Origin: Setomelanomma holmii
Lineage: Eukaryota; Ascomycota; Dothideomycetes; Pleosporales; Phaeosphaeriaceae
Direction of reading: 5' to 3'
DNA length: 64,000 nucleotides
NCBI GenBank assembly: GCA_010015745.1
Contig: ML978155.1
Span: forward strand, 496,001 to 560,000
The notes below the pieces were generated by a model. It saw only the letters and a list, made by a program, of their open reading frames with translations. It searched no databases and had not been told where the DNA came from. Below are positions 44,471 through 54,823 of the stretch, piece by piece. Within the stretch, counting starts at the first letter, position 1; each line of letters opens with the position of its first letter. Made by a program: the position numbers and the translations under genes.

Positions 44471-45130
44471 ATGAGATCAGCTACCAGATTCAGCAGTGCA
44501 GCTCTTCGCCGTGCCATTCGCACACCTCTCCGCGTTCAATCGCCCGCCAATTGCGTCATTGCCCGAGCTACAGCTGCGTACGGTCCCAAATACAACAATG
44601 GCACCGCAGTACGATCATTTAGCTTGTCAATGTACACGAGAAGCATCATGCCAGATGCTGAAAATCCTAAGCCAAAGGAGAGCGAGGACCAAGAGCAACC
44701 CACCAGCCCTACAGAAATCTCAACAACCGAGTTTCACGAGCGAGCGGATCAGTACCTCAATGAGCTGGTAGAGAGGCTGGAGGAGGCCCAAGAGAAGGAT
44801 CCTCAAATTGAGGTTGAGTATTCGGTGTGTCAAGTCCACTTGCTTGCAAGCATTCAAGCTAATGTTATGAAGGCTGGAGTCCTCGAAGTGAAAGCCAAAG
44901 AACACAGCTACGTGCTCAACAAGCAGCCGCCAAACAGACAGATTTGGCTCAGCTCGCCCATCTCCGGACCGAAGCGCTTCGACTGGGTGGTCAGCCAGGA
45001 GAGTATGAATTTCAAAGAGGGTAGTGGACAGGGCGATTGGGTATACTTGAGGGACGGCAGCTCGTTGACGGAGATTCTTAGGAAAGAGCTGGGCGTCGAC
45101 GTGAGTGTCGATGACGAGGTACCGCGCTGA
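44471..45130 (+). CDS. YFH1: Frataxin, mitochondrial
   Basis: Frataxin is the matrix protein that stimulates Fe-S cluster assembly on the Nfs1-Isu scaffold. Exons 44471-44824 and 44873-45130 give 203 codons. The N-terminus is Arg/Ser/Ala-rich (MRSATRFSSAALRRAIRTPL), a mitochondrial presequence. The conserved domain starts with a helix (TTEFHERADQYLNELVERLE) followed by an acidic ridge (EEAQEKDPQIEVEYS). The beta-sheet has the hallmark NKQPPNRQIWLSSPISGPKR and later DWVYLRDG. The 48-base intron is stop-free and in frame; it is recognised because removing it restores VEYSAGVLEV as in the family. Confidence 0.96.
   Translation: MRSATRFSSAALRRAIRTPLRVQSPANCVIARATAAYGPKYNNGTAVRSFSLSMYTRSIMPDAENPKPKESEDQEQPTSPTEISTTEFHERADQYLNELVERLEEAQEKDPQIEVEYSVCQVHLLASIQANVMKAGVLEVKAKEHSYVLNKQPPNRQIWLSSPISGPKRFDWVVSQESMNFKEGSGQGDWVYLRDGSSLTEILRKELGVDVSVDDEVPR
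44825..44872 (+). other. 48-nt in-frame intron of frataxin
   Basis: Starts GTGTGT, has GCTAATG as likely branch site and ends GAAG. Phase 0, 16 codons, no stop. Retention would insert 16 residues in the middle of the first beta-strand. Confidence 0.82.
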
Positions 45131-45515
45131 TAAGTTCTGTATTATGCGGGCACAAGATCCCGATGGGAAATCGGAACACGACCGCTTCCTCTGGACAGAG
45201 AGAAGCGATCGCCGTGTCATTGCGTTTTATAGCCAATGGACCTTTACCCGAGAAAGCTCGACGGCACAAAACTTCTGGCTGAGCTCTGCTTGTCAGGGTC
45301 TGAAAGCAATGCGCCGGCCCAGATTGCCTACTTATGATGTCCCAATACGCCTCCACAATGCAACGCCAATGATGCAGCCCACAACCAGGCCATGACCCAA
45401 ACCAGCTTTCATCGTGTATGTACGCGAGATTCGTCCCTCTTCGATTCGCTGCAAAACATAGTCTCTTGTCAACCGGCGAGTCGTAGCGATCGAATCCGTG
45501 ATTTCGTGAGTCAAT
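45131..45515. other. Intergenic between convergent genes
   Basis: 385 bases holding the 3' ends of frataxin and DPH3. Nothing else visible. Confidence 0.45.
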
Positions 45516-45816
45516 CTATGCGGTGATAGTAGAGGCTTGGGGCGCATTGTCCTTCTCAGGCGGAAGGTCGGACTGGGCATGTCAGTATTCGCCGGGCAAC
45601 CCAAGAACATGATATCTGTACCTGATCGAATATGATCCTTATCATCAGACTGCAACTCGGGCAGCGCGCAATGTCCTCGCCGTCTCGCATGTCGAATATC
45701 GAGATCTCAAACCGGTCGCCACAAGGGCAAGGGTGATGGTATATCTGTAGAGTCTCGTCATAGAAGCAGTCTTCGATCTCGATCTCGTCGTACAGGTTTA
45801 GTTCTTCGTCGGCCAT
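45516..45816 (-). CDS. DPH3: Diphthamide biosynthesis protein 3
   Basis: Dph3 (Kti11) is a small CSL-type zinc protein that donates electrons to the radical-SAM step of diphthamide synthesis on eEF2 and also serves Elongator-dependent tRNA modification. Exons 45816-45622 and 45572-45516 with a 49-base intron give 83 codons, the family size. The four metal-binding cysteines are in CPCGDRFEI and CPSCSLMIRI. The N-terminus (YDEIEIEDCFYDE) and the tail after the splice (SDLPPEKDNAPQ) also match. Confidence 0.96.
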
Positions 45817-46029
45817 TATGACGGTGCGCGCAATGATGTAGTGTGAGGAATGTCGAAGTGTGGCGGCCAGCCCAAATTGTGGGGGACTTTTCATGCAGGC
45901 GCTGCCCGCAGCACTCCCGGGGCTAGCGACCGCGTCCCACCCTTCCGGGACCACGTTTGGCATACGAAGCCTCAACGACTCAACACCACAACACAGCCAT
46001 GCGATAGCGGAACCTCCCAACCGAACACA
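45817..46029. promoter_or_regulatory. Short divergent promoter, DPH3 and SEC6
   Basis: 213 bases between divergent start codons. The SEC6 frame is open through it without an ATG. No distinct element recognised. Confidence 0.45.
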
Positions 46030-48324
46030 ATGGGCGATGTCGAGTCCGCGACGGTCAAGCTCGCGGAGCTGCTGCGGCACCCCGAGGATCTCGACAAGAT
46101 CGCCGCCCTCAAAGCCGAGTTCACACGCAAGAAGGCCGCAGTCGACGGACAGCTACGCCATGGGCTGAGAGAGCAGCTGGAGCTGACCCAGTCGGGGATG
46201 AACAGCATCACCGAGGGCCAGCGGACTGTCAACTTGATCAAGGAGGAGATGATGAAGATAGACAAGCTGTGCGCCGAGGCACAGAACATGATCCAGGACT
46301 TCCCGCATATCAATCTCGTTGCACAGACGCACAGGAACTTTGAGGCAGTAGAGAAGATGCGCAATGACATCCAGACTTTTGAGGAGCGACTCGAGCAGCT
46401 GGAAATGTGGCTGGCACAGGACGACGACGACTCGACCAACCAGGAGCGCCTGCTCCAGATTCATTACGGCCTCACCCAGCTTCGAGACATCCGCGATGAT
46501 GCTATGGCGCAGATCAAGAGCACAGAGGACGGCTCCACAGAGCTCATCGACAATCTCCCGCTCGAGAATGGCGGCACAGTGCAGGACCTCTTCGCACGGT
46601 TAGACGAAGTGATCGAGTGGTTTGACAGGCACATTGGTGAGGCATGCATAAATCTGATAGAGCTGGTGCAGTCTGGAAATGACGGCCTGGTGGTCAGGCT
46701 AGCTGTGATCGTGGAAGAGGAGGAGAAGACGGACAAGAAGGTCAAGGCGCTTCAAGACGCTCAGCGCGAATACAAAGACCTGGCGTCACGTTTCAAGTCC
46801 ATCAATTCCGGTCCCAAGGAACTCCGTGGCTATAAGGATAAGTTCATTAAGTCTATCGAGTACGTGTGCCAGGCGCTGATGGAGGAGTCGAAAGAGAAAT
46901 TTGGCGAGGACCCGGAGAAGATCGACAAGTACTTCAAGTGGTATTTCAACAACCTGAATACTGTCAAGCTGGGTATGGTCGACCTCATGCCGAAGAAGTG
47001 GAAGATCATGGAAACCTACACGACCATATACCACAAGGCTCTGCACGATTTTTTGATCGGCATCGCGGACGATGAGAGTCTGCCACCGCAGTACGTCCTC
47101 GCAGTCATCAACTGGGTGGACAAGTACTATGCGAAGATGACCAAGCTTGGCTTTGCGGAAGATGACTTACAGCCACATGTGATCGATAACCGCAGTCAGG
47201 AGCTCACTCGAACGTATCGATCAGTGATTGTCAAGGCCGTCGATCAGTATATGGAGCGCATCAATGCACAAGATCGGAAGAGCTTCCTAAACCAAGACAG
47301 GGACGCATACGAGATCAATGCAGACGGTATCTTCCAGACAAGGTCACTGGGTGACGTGTGGACACTCTTCAGCCAGAACCTTGCTGTGGCTGCTAGCAGT
47401 GAACGAAATGATGTGGCCGAAGGTGTTGTGGACTCAATGTTCCGTACCCTGATCAGTCGTCAACGCATCTGGACTCAACTTATCGATGAGGAGAGGGGCA
47501 AATATGCCGGCCTCAACCCAGCGCTGGACGGCGAGACGGTTGCGGTGTTCCAGGAATGGCTCATCGCTCTCGCAAACGACCAAATCATCTGCATCGATGA
47601 CGAAGAAGATGTCAATGGTCGAGCCTCGTTCGTCACAGTCTTCGAACGTGAGGTCGTACCGCTGGTCTCACAGCAATACGCCAGTGACCGCCTCACAGCT
47701 CAAGTGGACGAGCTCAAGAACGGTTACATCGACATTTCTTCGAAATGCATACAGGTTTTCTGCCAGCTCATCTTCCTCACAGACTTCAAGCCTATTCTAT
47801 CGCAGTTCTTTGTCCCTACTTGGTATCAGAGGACTGACATGGCATCCATCATTGCTACCTTCAAGGATTACTTAAACGACTACGAGGGGCAAGTGCATCG
47901 CTCTCTGCGCGACTTGCTGGTCGATAGTCTTGCGGATGAGCTGCTCATACAGTACTTATCCGCGGTGCGGAACAAGGGCGTGAAGTTCAGGCGCAGCGAC
48001 CAATTCGCCGCCAAGATGAAGGATGATCTTATCACAGCTTTCGACTTCTTCCGCGATTATGGACAACAAGGCCAAGAGATCATGCAACGCTGGCGTGCAG
48101 TCGAGTACTTCCTCAAGTTGCTCGAGAGCGACAAGACTCAAGTGCAATTTGCATACGAGGAGTTCAAGTACAACTACCGGGAAGTCCACATCAGTTGGGT
48201 CGAAGCTGTCCTGCGCACCAGAGACGACTTCGAACGCAGTATGCTCAACGCAGTGAAGGCGAAGGCCGCCGAGACGGTAGCTAATGACGCACCTGACGAC
48301 CCTATTATGGGCCGAGTGAAGTAG
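46030..48324 (+). CDS. SEC6: Exocyst complex component SEC6 (EXOC3)
   Basis: Sec6 is a core subunit of the exocyst, which tethers secretory vesicles to the plasma membrane at sites of polar growth and contacts the SNARE Sec9. The gene is a single exon of 764 codons, normal for the family. The N-terminal ~200 residues are coiled-coil (LREQLELTQSGMNSITEGQR; NFEAVEKMRNDIQTFEERLE). The rest is the helical-bundle rod, with conserved stretches such as LPPQYVLAVINWVDKYY, FQEWLIALANDQI, and FRDYGQQGQEIMQRWRAVE near the end. The ATG at 46030 is the first in frame and gives the usual N-terminus. Confidence 0.95.
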   Translation: MGDVESATVKLAELLRHPEDLDKIAALKAEFTRKKAAVDGQLRHGLREQLELTQSGMNSITEGQRTVNLIKEEMMKIDKLCAEAQNMIQDFPHINLVAQTHRNFEAVEKMRNDIQTFEERLEQLEMWLAQDDDDSTNQERLLQIHYGLTQLRDIRDDAMAQIKSTEDGSTELIDNLPLENGGTVQDLFARLDEVIEWFDRHIGEACINLIELVQSGNDGLVVRLAVIVEEEEKTDKKVKALQDAQREYKDLASRFKSINSGPKELRGYKDKFIKSIEYVCQALMEESKEKFGEDPEKIDKYFKWYFNNLNTVKLGMVDLMPKKWKIMETYTTIYHKALHDFLIGIADDESLPPQYVLAVINWVDKYYAKMTKLGFAEDDLQPHVIDNRSQELTRTYRSVIVKAVDQYMERINAQDRKSFLNQDRDAYEINADGIFQTRSLGDVWTLFSQNLAVAASSERNDVAEGVVDSMFRTLISRQRIWTQLIDEERGKYAGLNPALDGETVAVFQEWLIALANDQIICIDDEEDVNGRASFVTVFEREVVPLVSQQYASDRLTAQVDELKNGYIDISSKCIQVFCQLIFLTDFKPILSQFFVPTWYQRTDMASIIATFKDYLNDYEGQVHRSLRDLLVDSLADELLIQYLSAVRNKGVKFRRSDQFAAKMKDDLITAFDFFRDYGQQGQEIMQRWRAVEYFLKLLESDKTQVQFAYEEFKYNYREVHISWVEAVLRTRDDFERSMLNAVKAKAAETVANDAPDDPIMGRVK

Positions 48325-49489
48325 AGGCAGATGCGTTGAAGGTACGCAGTTGAAGTGTCTGAGTCAGTTGACTTTACGGGCAAGTGGTCGGTCAGTGTCT
48401 CCGCTTTGAGGCTTCATCAGGTCCAAGCACGGGACTTTGTCTGATTTGTTTGTAGCAATACCCAATACCCAAGCCTGCGGTTTCCAGATGAGCCAAAGTG
48501 CACATCGACAAGATATCAAGATCCTGGTCCTCATTGCTCCACGTCAAGACCAGTGTGCTCTTCATCTTTCAGAAGTTGTCATTCAAATGGGCCGATCGGA
48601 AGCGTTTCCCTCGACGCTGCTCAGAAAGCCAATAGAGATGACGTCGACAAATCTCGTCTTGAGCGCAACGAGCAAGCACACGAGCAAGAACGCGCAATTT
48701 GCCTTCACTTTGACCGCGCAATCAGCGCTTGAATTTCTCCGTCGACGGCAGGGGCTGCACTGTTTCCATTATGCTAGCCTTTGGTTGGCTAGTATGCGAT
48801 GGCGCTAGTGTTACAGATGCATGAACGGGACGAGCACGTGCCTTCCTTCAAGATGAGGGTCATCTCGGATGTGCCTGACGATCTGGCGAGGACTCAACAA
48901 CGTCCAACGCCGTTGGTGGCTTGCGGCATCGATCGTCGAGACATCAAACATGCTACCAACCAAGATGACCTGCGCGAAGCAATAGGTCATAGACAACGAT
49001 GCTTCTCCACCATTCAATACAGCCTGCGTGGCTGTACCGCTCCACAACAACATGATGGTCGAATCGAAAGACATGCCCGGTTGAAGATCATTAAATCTCC
49101 GTTATCGCCACTCCACCCGTCAATTCCCTCAGACACCACAGTCCAGACCAAATTCCAGGGTGTGTTCAGGGATGACTTCACCTGTCAAATCTGGATACCG
49201 CACGCGCGTTCGGCGCAATGTTTTGTCGAAGCAAAGCAGGGCAAGGCTGGCTCGCTCCAAGTGTGCCGCGTCCCTCATCTCAGTTAATATACGCACAATA
49301 TATAACATCTGTCTCAGTACCTCACTCTTTTCTCTCCTCATCCAACGATCGTATAATATCAACAGCTTGTCTGTAGTCACTCTTTTCAAATCACATACGG
49401 TCTTTACCTTCTCATATTACTTACTATCAACTATCTATACCCAATCAACGACCTCAAACGACCTTTTCAACCAAAGCAACTCAGTCAAA
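48325..49489. other. Intergenic, 1.2 kb
   Basis: Frames at 48437-48808 and 48799-49287 show no motif and lack good starts. The last 200 bases before the next gene are A/T- and CT-rich with an atatataa sequence at 49298-49305, a possible TATA box. Confidence 0.45.
49298..49305 (+). promoter_or_regulatory. Possible TATA box of the GPI-type cell-wall gene
   Basis: atatataa lies 185 bases before the ATG at 49490 and is followed by a CT-rich leader. Suggested by position and sequence only. Confidence 0.3.
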
Positions 49490-49913
49490 ATGAAGTTCTC
49501 CATCATCGCCTCTGCTCTCATCGCCGTTGCTGCCGCCCAGTACGGCGAGGAATCGTGCTCTGCCGTCGTCACCGTCACCATTACTGAGTACGTCCTCCCT
49601 TCAACGTCCAACTTTACCGGGTTCCTCTGTTCTAACATAAAGCAGGACTCTCAAGCACACTCCTCTCGCTCCCTCTTCCCTCCCCGCCACCGGCCCGGCT
49701 CCCTACCCTACCACCTACGCCCCTGCTCCCCCGGTCGGCACCGGCTACTCCAGCAAGGTCCCTCTCGATCTGACCAAGACTTCCGTCGGCACTGCTGCCC
49801 CGTCCGGCACTGGTGCGTACAGCGCGCCTCCCAGCCAGTTCACTGGTGCTGCTTCCAGCCTCAAGGTTGGCGGTGCGCTCGCTGCTGGTGCCGTTGCTGC
49901 TCTGTTCTTGTAG
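49490..49913 (+). CDS. Small GPI-anchored, Pro/Ser/Thr-rich cell-surface protein
   Basis: Exons 49490-49587 and 49646-49913 join through a 58-base intron with a CTAAC branch site, giving 121 codons. The start is a clear signal peptide (MKFSIIASALIAVAAAQ). The mature part begins YGEESCSAVVTVTITE, like the first strand of many fungal surface proteins. It continues with a Pro/Ala/Thr/Ser-rich linker suited to O-mannosylation. It ends with a GPI-type tail: small residues, then GGALAAGAVAALFL at the very end. The likely place is the cell wall or outer membrane face. No enzymatic domain. Larger frames overlapping it on both strands are shadows. Confidence 0.8.
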
Positions 49914-51587
49914 AAGATGAATGTGGAGGAATAGGGCATGATGGATGTTTGGCTGTGCTAAACAGTTGTTGAGTTGTGTGTGTTTGTCTTCTTGTGTATC
50001 TTTTTGAGTGGTTGGTAGTTTGAGTAATGAGATGAGATGCTTGAATCGTTGGCTTTGTTGCGGTGTGTGTGGATGTATATACCGCATCTACTGTTCTTGC
50101 TTCAAAGTGGAGTGCTTTACTTGAAGCCCGTTCGTGAGAGGTGCCTTGTTATTGCGGTGTTGGCTACTTGTCCATTCGTCTCATAAGACATCGCGTATTG
50201 CACTTTATCATTTCCTACATCTCCATTTTACGTGATAAGGGTGATATTTGGCAGTCTACAGAAGACTCGAGGTGAGTGTTGCGCGCATGTGCCACAGTGC
50301 CTTGGCGTGCAAGCAGCGACTCACTTTATGAGCTCTTTCCCGGGCTTTAGCCAACCGCTTCGCAGATGCGAAAAATGAGATGCAGGGCTCATTACACGGG
50401 GGCCGTGAATGGCTTCTGCCAGATCACCATGACTATGGTTTGTGCTCACCTCGCGAAGTCTTATTGTCATATATTGGAACGAACTCTTTGGTACTGAAGC
50501 TAGTCGGCCTGGATACAATTGCGCAAATTGGTCTGGCAGTCGACATTACACACTACAAGCAAGAGCTGCAACTTCCTCACAAGGAGCATGACCTTGAGCC
50601 TGAGCCTTGGAATCAGGTGGAAATCACAATAATCTGAACGCCAAAGCTGTAGAACTGAAAAGTCTTGCTAGAATGAACATTACAGCAGTGGAGGGGAGGG
50701 GTATAGTTTGTATATAATGTACTTTGCTGTTTTCTAGGAGTCCGGGATCACAACCAGTAGCCTGACAAATTTTAGTATATTCGTGATCTCTTCGGTGCTG
50801 GAGAACAAATCTCAAACCCTCAATCAACGGGGCATTGTCTGCATGCCGCAAGAGCGTACATGCTTCCGGTCACTTCAAAATGCTAAACTAGTCGGTCAAG
50901 TACTTGTACCCGACTTCTGTCTGCCGACCCAGTGAACGAGAAGTATTGATAAAATACACGCAGACTCTTCACGTTTGCATAGACTGATTTACTCACTTCT
51001 TTACAAAGGGGCAGAAGACTGAATTTATCATCTCGAGCCGTCAAAGAGGAGTCGTGGTATAATTACTATCTGCCTTGCTGGACATCCTATAGCATATGAT
51101 CGCGATTTGAAGCCAACATTGTGCCTTGCACAGTGACACACTCCATGAACATGAGCTCCTGGATATCTCAACCGATGAACAACCAACAGTGATGGATGCC
51201 GCCAGACACAAAGGTGTATTCGAGTTCGGAATAGTCTCTCAGCCGAGGACTATTTTACTCAAATTTGGGTGGGTGTCCATTGGTATGAAGCTTGGGAGAG
51301 CCGATGTGTAACTTTGGTACGCTAAAATGGACCAGTCTCTCGTTGTTGGGCGACCGTGAACCATGAAACACTAGACGCATACAATGTCGCTTCCCCACGC
51401 TGTTTGCTATATCACTTCACCGTGCTGGTGCCGGATTACATATCATATTTTCCGCTCAAAAAGAACTGAGAGCGAAATTTAAACATCACAACCGAACAGC
51501 ACAGCTGATCCGTACCTCGTCAACTTCTCTTCAACTAAGTACACCACAATCTCAGCAAGAACGCACACCGACGGAACCTTCGACGTA
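49914..51587. other. Intergenic, 1.7 kb
   Basis: No supported gene. Frames up to 85 codons near 50380-50637 and 51126-51311 have no recognisable content. Confidence 0.45.
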
Positions 51588-51980
51588 ATGCAATTCGGAA
51601 ACCGTCTTTGCTACTCCGATCGTCCTCGCGTAGACCAGAAGGAAGAAGCTAGGAAGTTCACAAAAGCGATGTACGAATGGTTGGACGGCGAAGCACCATG
51701 TTCTTCTACTTCTGCGGAGGCAGCTGAGTCAGGCTCGCCGTGCGTATAGGTGGACTCGGTGGTCGAGCACCACTGTCGTCCTATGTCGCGACTGGAGACA
51801 CTGTCGTGTGAACCGCAGCGATCACCGGTACACTCGGATGAGATTGAATTTCGGTTCTGTCTTCCACATGAGTATGGGGAAGGCGAAGAATGCGCGGATT
51901 GTGACGCCGAGCAGAAGATTATGTGGTCTCAAGGCATCTGGGAGAAACTGAAGGCGCTTTTTGGAATTCGCTCGTGGTAA
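51588..51980 (+). CDS. Small hypothetical protein; in-frame TAG removable by a 75-nt intron
   Basis: ATG at 51588 opens a frame that meets TAG at 51747-51749. The same frame then continues to 51980. A 75-nt GT-AG segment (51744-51818) in phase 0 contains the stop; removing it gives 105 codons. The first exon reads MQFGNRLCYSDRPRVDQKEE and KAMYEWLDGEAPCSS. The second has EFRFCLPHEYGEGEECADCD and ends WEKLKALFGIRSW. Alternatively the product is a 53-residue peptide, or the gene is broken. No family recognised. Confidence 0.4.
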
Positions 51981-52105
51981 TTACATCTTCCAGTATTGTC
52001 CTATGTGGTGTTTCATGCTCTTTCCGAGCAGATGAATTATTATATGTCCCAGCTGAGTTCCACCAGTACTGTACGCCAAGCCGAGCAAATCGACCCTCGA
52101 TGATC

Positions 52106-53438
52106 CTACGCGTACACATAACAAAAGGGTCCACCAAGCGTACTCATCGTATCGCCAATGGTGATGTTCTTGACACCCACATATCCCATGCTCAGTACAT
52201 CTTCAAACGTGCCATTTCGACTCGGCGGCAGATTCAGGAATGTGCTAGTGCCAGCAATTGCTCTTTGCCTGGTTTCCAGATTCAGATTCTGCCAGATCCA
52301 CCACATGCGATCAATCATTCCATGGTGGAAGAAGAATGTGGGGTCAGATGGAGAGTTGAAGAAGTCGGAGCCAGCGTCGCCGCCAATGGTGTAGTGACCA
52401 CCGAGATGCACACCGAGAAAGGGACCAGCGGATTGCATGCGGTCTTGGAAGGCAGAGATGTTCTTGTAGTTGGTCAGAAGGTCAACGATTTTGTCATCTG
52501 TGGTTTGTGCAGCTGCATAGGGATTGGTATCCCTTCGAATGCAACGAGGATTGTAGCTTAAGCCATCCGATTGTGGGTTTGGAACTACCTCTTTCGAAAG
52601 TGACTGAACCGGTCCAAGATTTGTTATCCAGCTATGGCACATGTTAGCTCGTGTGTTTCTGTTATTAATCATAGCATACTCTTTGAGAGGCCCAGAGGTC
52701 ACACATCCGCCGCCGTTTGCGGGAGAAATTGTGCCGCTGCATCGTTGCTCGGTCGCGAAGCATCTTGCATTCCAGCCTGGTACATACGCGCCATCTCCTG
52801 AAAGACTCGTGTCGCTTCCATCGAAGAGCGGTGATACTTTCGGGTTATCTGCCCACCACGCCCAGTTATAATACTGGTGGCAATGTACCGTCAGTCTCAA
52901 TTTTCGAAGCGTCGTACGAGAATAAGAAAAATACGGGCTGATAACCATTGTAGCCACATTCATTCCGAAGCGTATCTTCATACGCTAGCAAGTAGTACCG
53001 ATGCCAGGCCAAGAAATTCGCAGTCCCATGAATGCTCATCGTTTGAAGGATGTGCGTTACGACAAAGTCGTCATATCGACTCCTTGCTCCTGCGGCCACA
53101 GCTGCTGGCGTCCTCGCTGGTTTCTTTGCGAGACATTGTACGGCATTGATGTAGTTCAGCTTTTCTGGCTTCGTCAAGAGAGACCTAGCACATGGCTAAG
53201 TTAGTGCCGGTTTTGTGGTTCATACAACTTGAATTGCTGGAGTTTGTGCATTGTCGACGTACCATTCTCTTCGCACTCGCACGTTCTTGAGCGTGCAAGC
53301 CTTAGAATTTGAGTAACCCTTGACGGCGACATATAATCCGAGGTTGGCTAGTCCCTGGGCAGCCAATACATCATGCTCGCCGAATGTCGCACTGACGCAG
53401 CTGGCGAGTGCTGCTGTTGCGATCCAAGAGACCCTCAT
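52106..53438 (-). CDS. Secreted tyrosinase
   Basis: Type-3 copper oxidase that hydroxylates monophenols and oxidises diphenols, for example in melanin formation or phenol modification outside the cell. Exons 53438-53263, 53184-52935, 52873-52680 and 52631-52106, with introns of 78, 61 and 48 bases, give 381 codons. There is a signal peptide (MRVSWIATAALASCVSA). The CuA ligands are His103, His111 and His120 (IHGTANFLAWHRYY). The CuB ligands are His282 and His286 (HLGGH) and one of His309/310 (FFFHHGMIDRMWW). The family features LFDGSDTSLSGDG, SYNPRCIRRD and the end GPFCYVYA are all present. It is a short secreted form with no C-terminal lid domain. The third intron is 48 bases, in frame and stop-free. 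Confidence 0.93.
52632..52679 (-). other. 48-nt in-frame intron of tyrosinase
   Basis: Starts GTATGC, contains GCTAAC and ends CATAG. Removing it restores GPLKDWITNLGP, the family pattern. Retention adds 16 residues with no stop. Confidence 0.83.
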
Positions 53439-54823
53439 ACTGTGCTAGATCCGAAGTTGTTGTGTCTTGCTATCAGGTAGATAAAGCTGAAGAAAGCTTA
53501 TGTAGAGGCATATGCTTTCTCTTCTCTTATATGGACAGGGTGCAACGGCGCATGCGGCAGTCGTATTGCCCTGCGTAGAACTTGTCGAGAAATAGCTAGA
53601 GACAATCTAGGAACGTGGCAATTATCCGCTATATGGGTCAGTTGACGCTCCTTTAACACGCCATAAGCACTGGGTCTGATGCAGCTGAGAGCCGCAAGGT
53701 GAATATGAGCCCCGGAACAAAGCTACCGGTATTGAGCGCAATGGGAAAGAAAGGGCATAGTGGAGGGACTCTGCAGACCTTAACTCGAGGCTGAACACCC
53801 ATGTGCGGACATGAGGTGTCTATTGGCGCAAATTTGCCAACTTCTGTTTCTGTTCGATTGCCAAGCTACTGTGCCGCAATCGAGCATAAAGTGTGAGGAA
53901 AGCCCTTGCATTCTCTTCCACGAAAACAGGTCATCAAGGCCAGAGGGGTTATCGAATTGGCATCGTATGTGATATCTTACGGGCGATCCGAGTGATCGGA
54001 ATGGTGGCTAAATCCTCATGCGAGTGTAGCAGACCTTGTGGTGAAACAAACCTGGTATACGTACGCAGTGTGATCAAGACGATAAAGCTGCTCAATTGCT
54101 GTAAGGACGCAATTGCATTTTGAGGCCATAGATTTCTCGTCGGCGAGACAACCTTGTGTGAAGACGGTGGAAGGCGGCAGATATGGAGGCGCCTCGCTTA
54201 CTAGCGTGCACCGCACGGCAAGCGCTAGCAGACGACTTCCCAACACAAATCGTCCAACCATCTCCATCAAATCTCAAGGCGCATAACGCGGTCCTTCAGG
54301 GAAGCCGCAGAGTGATTTGGTCAGTAACCAGATACCAGGCACGACAGCGCTCGATCTATAAGTGACAAGAAGGCAACCATGCTATCGTGGTGGGTGGCCA
54401 AGTTAGGTGAAGGGTGATGTTGAAGGTGACCGCCTCCGTCATCGAATTCTAATAGACAAGTCGCCTTAGGCGCATCAACGTGATGTTAGGCACCCTAAGT
54501 TTCAGAACGTACATGCAGTGGCCGTGTCCCTGAAGGGTTTGGTCATTGACAAGACCATACGAGATTGGTGCAGCCGGCGCTGCTCCGAGAGCAGACATGG
54601 GGCGGCGCTCCTTCGAAAGGGATATCTCAACACAGTATGTATGAACTGTGCCTCGATGGATGACCAACGGCACAAGTAAACAATCATGCATGACTTCCAG
54701 GGTTAACGACTTCGAGGGTAGGTGCGAATACGCTACATGAAGCAGAGCAGCTCATAACGACACGGAGAAGCTATCTTCATTCATCCTCATTCTGAGAAAG
54801 TTGCCCTCGGTACTCTGCATAGC
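53439..54823. other. Intergenic, divergent region between tyrosinase and the Pth11-like gene
   Basis: About 1.4 kb, with promoter sequence for the tyrosinase on one side. No other gene or RNA is supported. Confidence 0.45.
53526..53535 (-). promoter_or_regulatory. Possible TATA box of the tyrosinase gene
   Basis: On the minus strand the sequence ccatataag lies about 90 bases before the tyrosinase ATG. Suggested by sequence and distance only. Confidence 0.35.

Noticed and set aside
49160..49972. Plus-strand frame of 270 codons over the small GPI-type gene
   Set aside because: A different frame with signal peptide, clean intron and GPI tail explains the DNA; this longer frame reads through the intron and has no motif.
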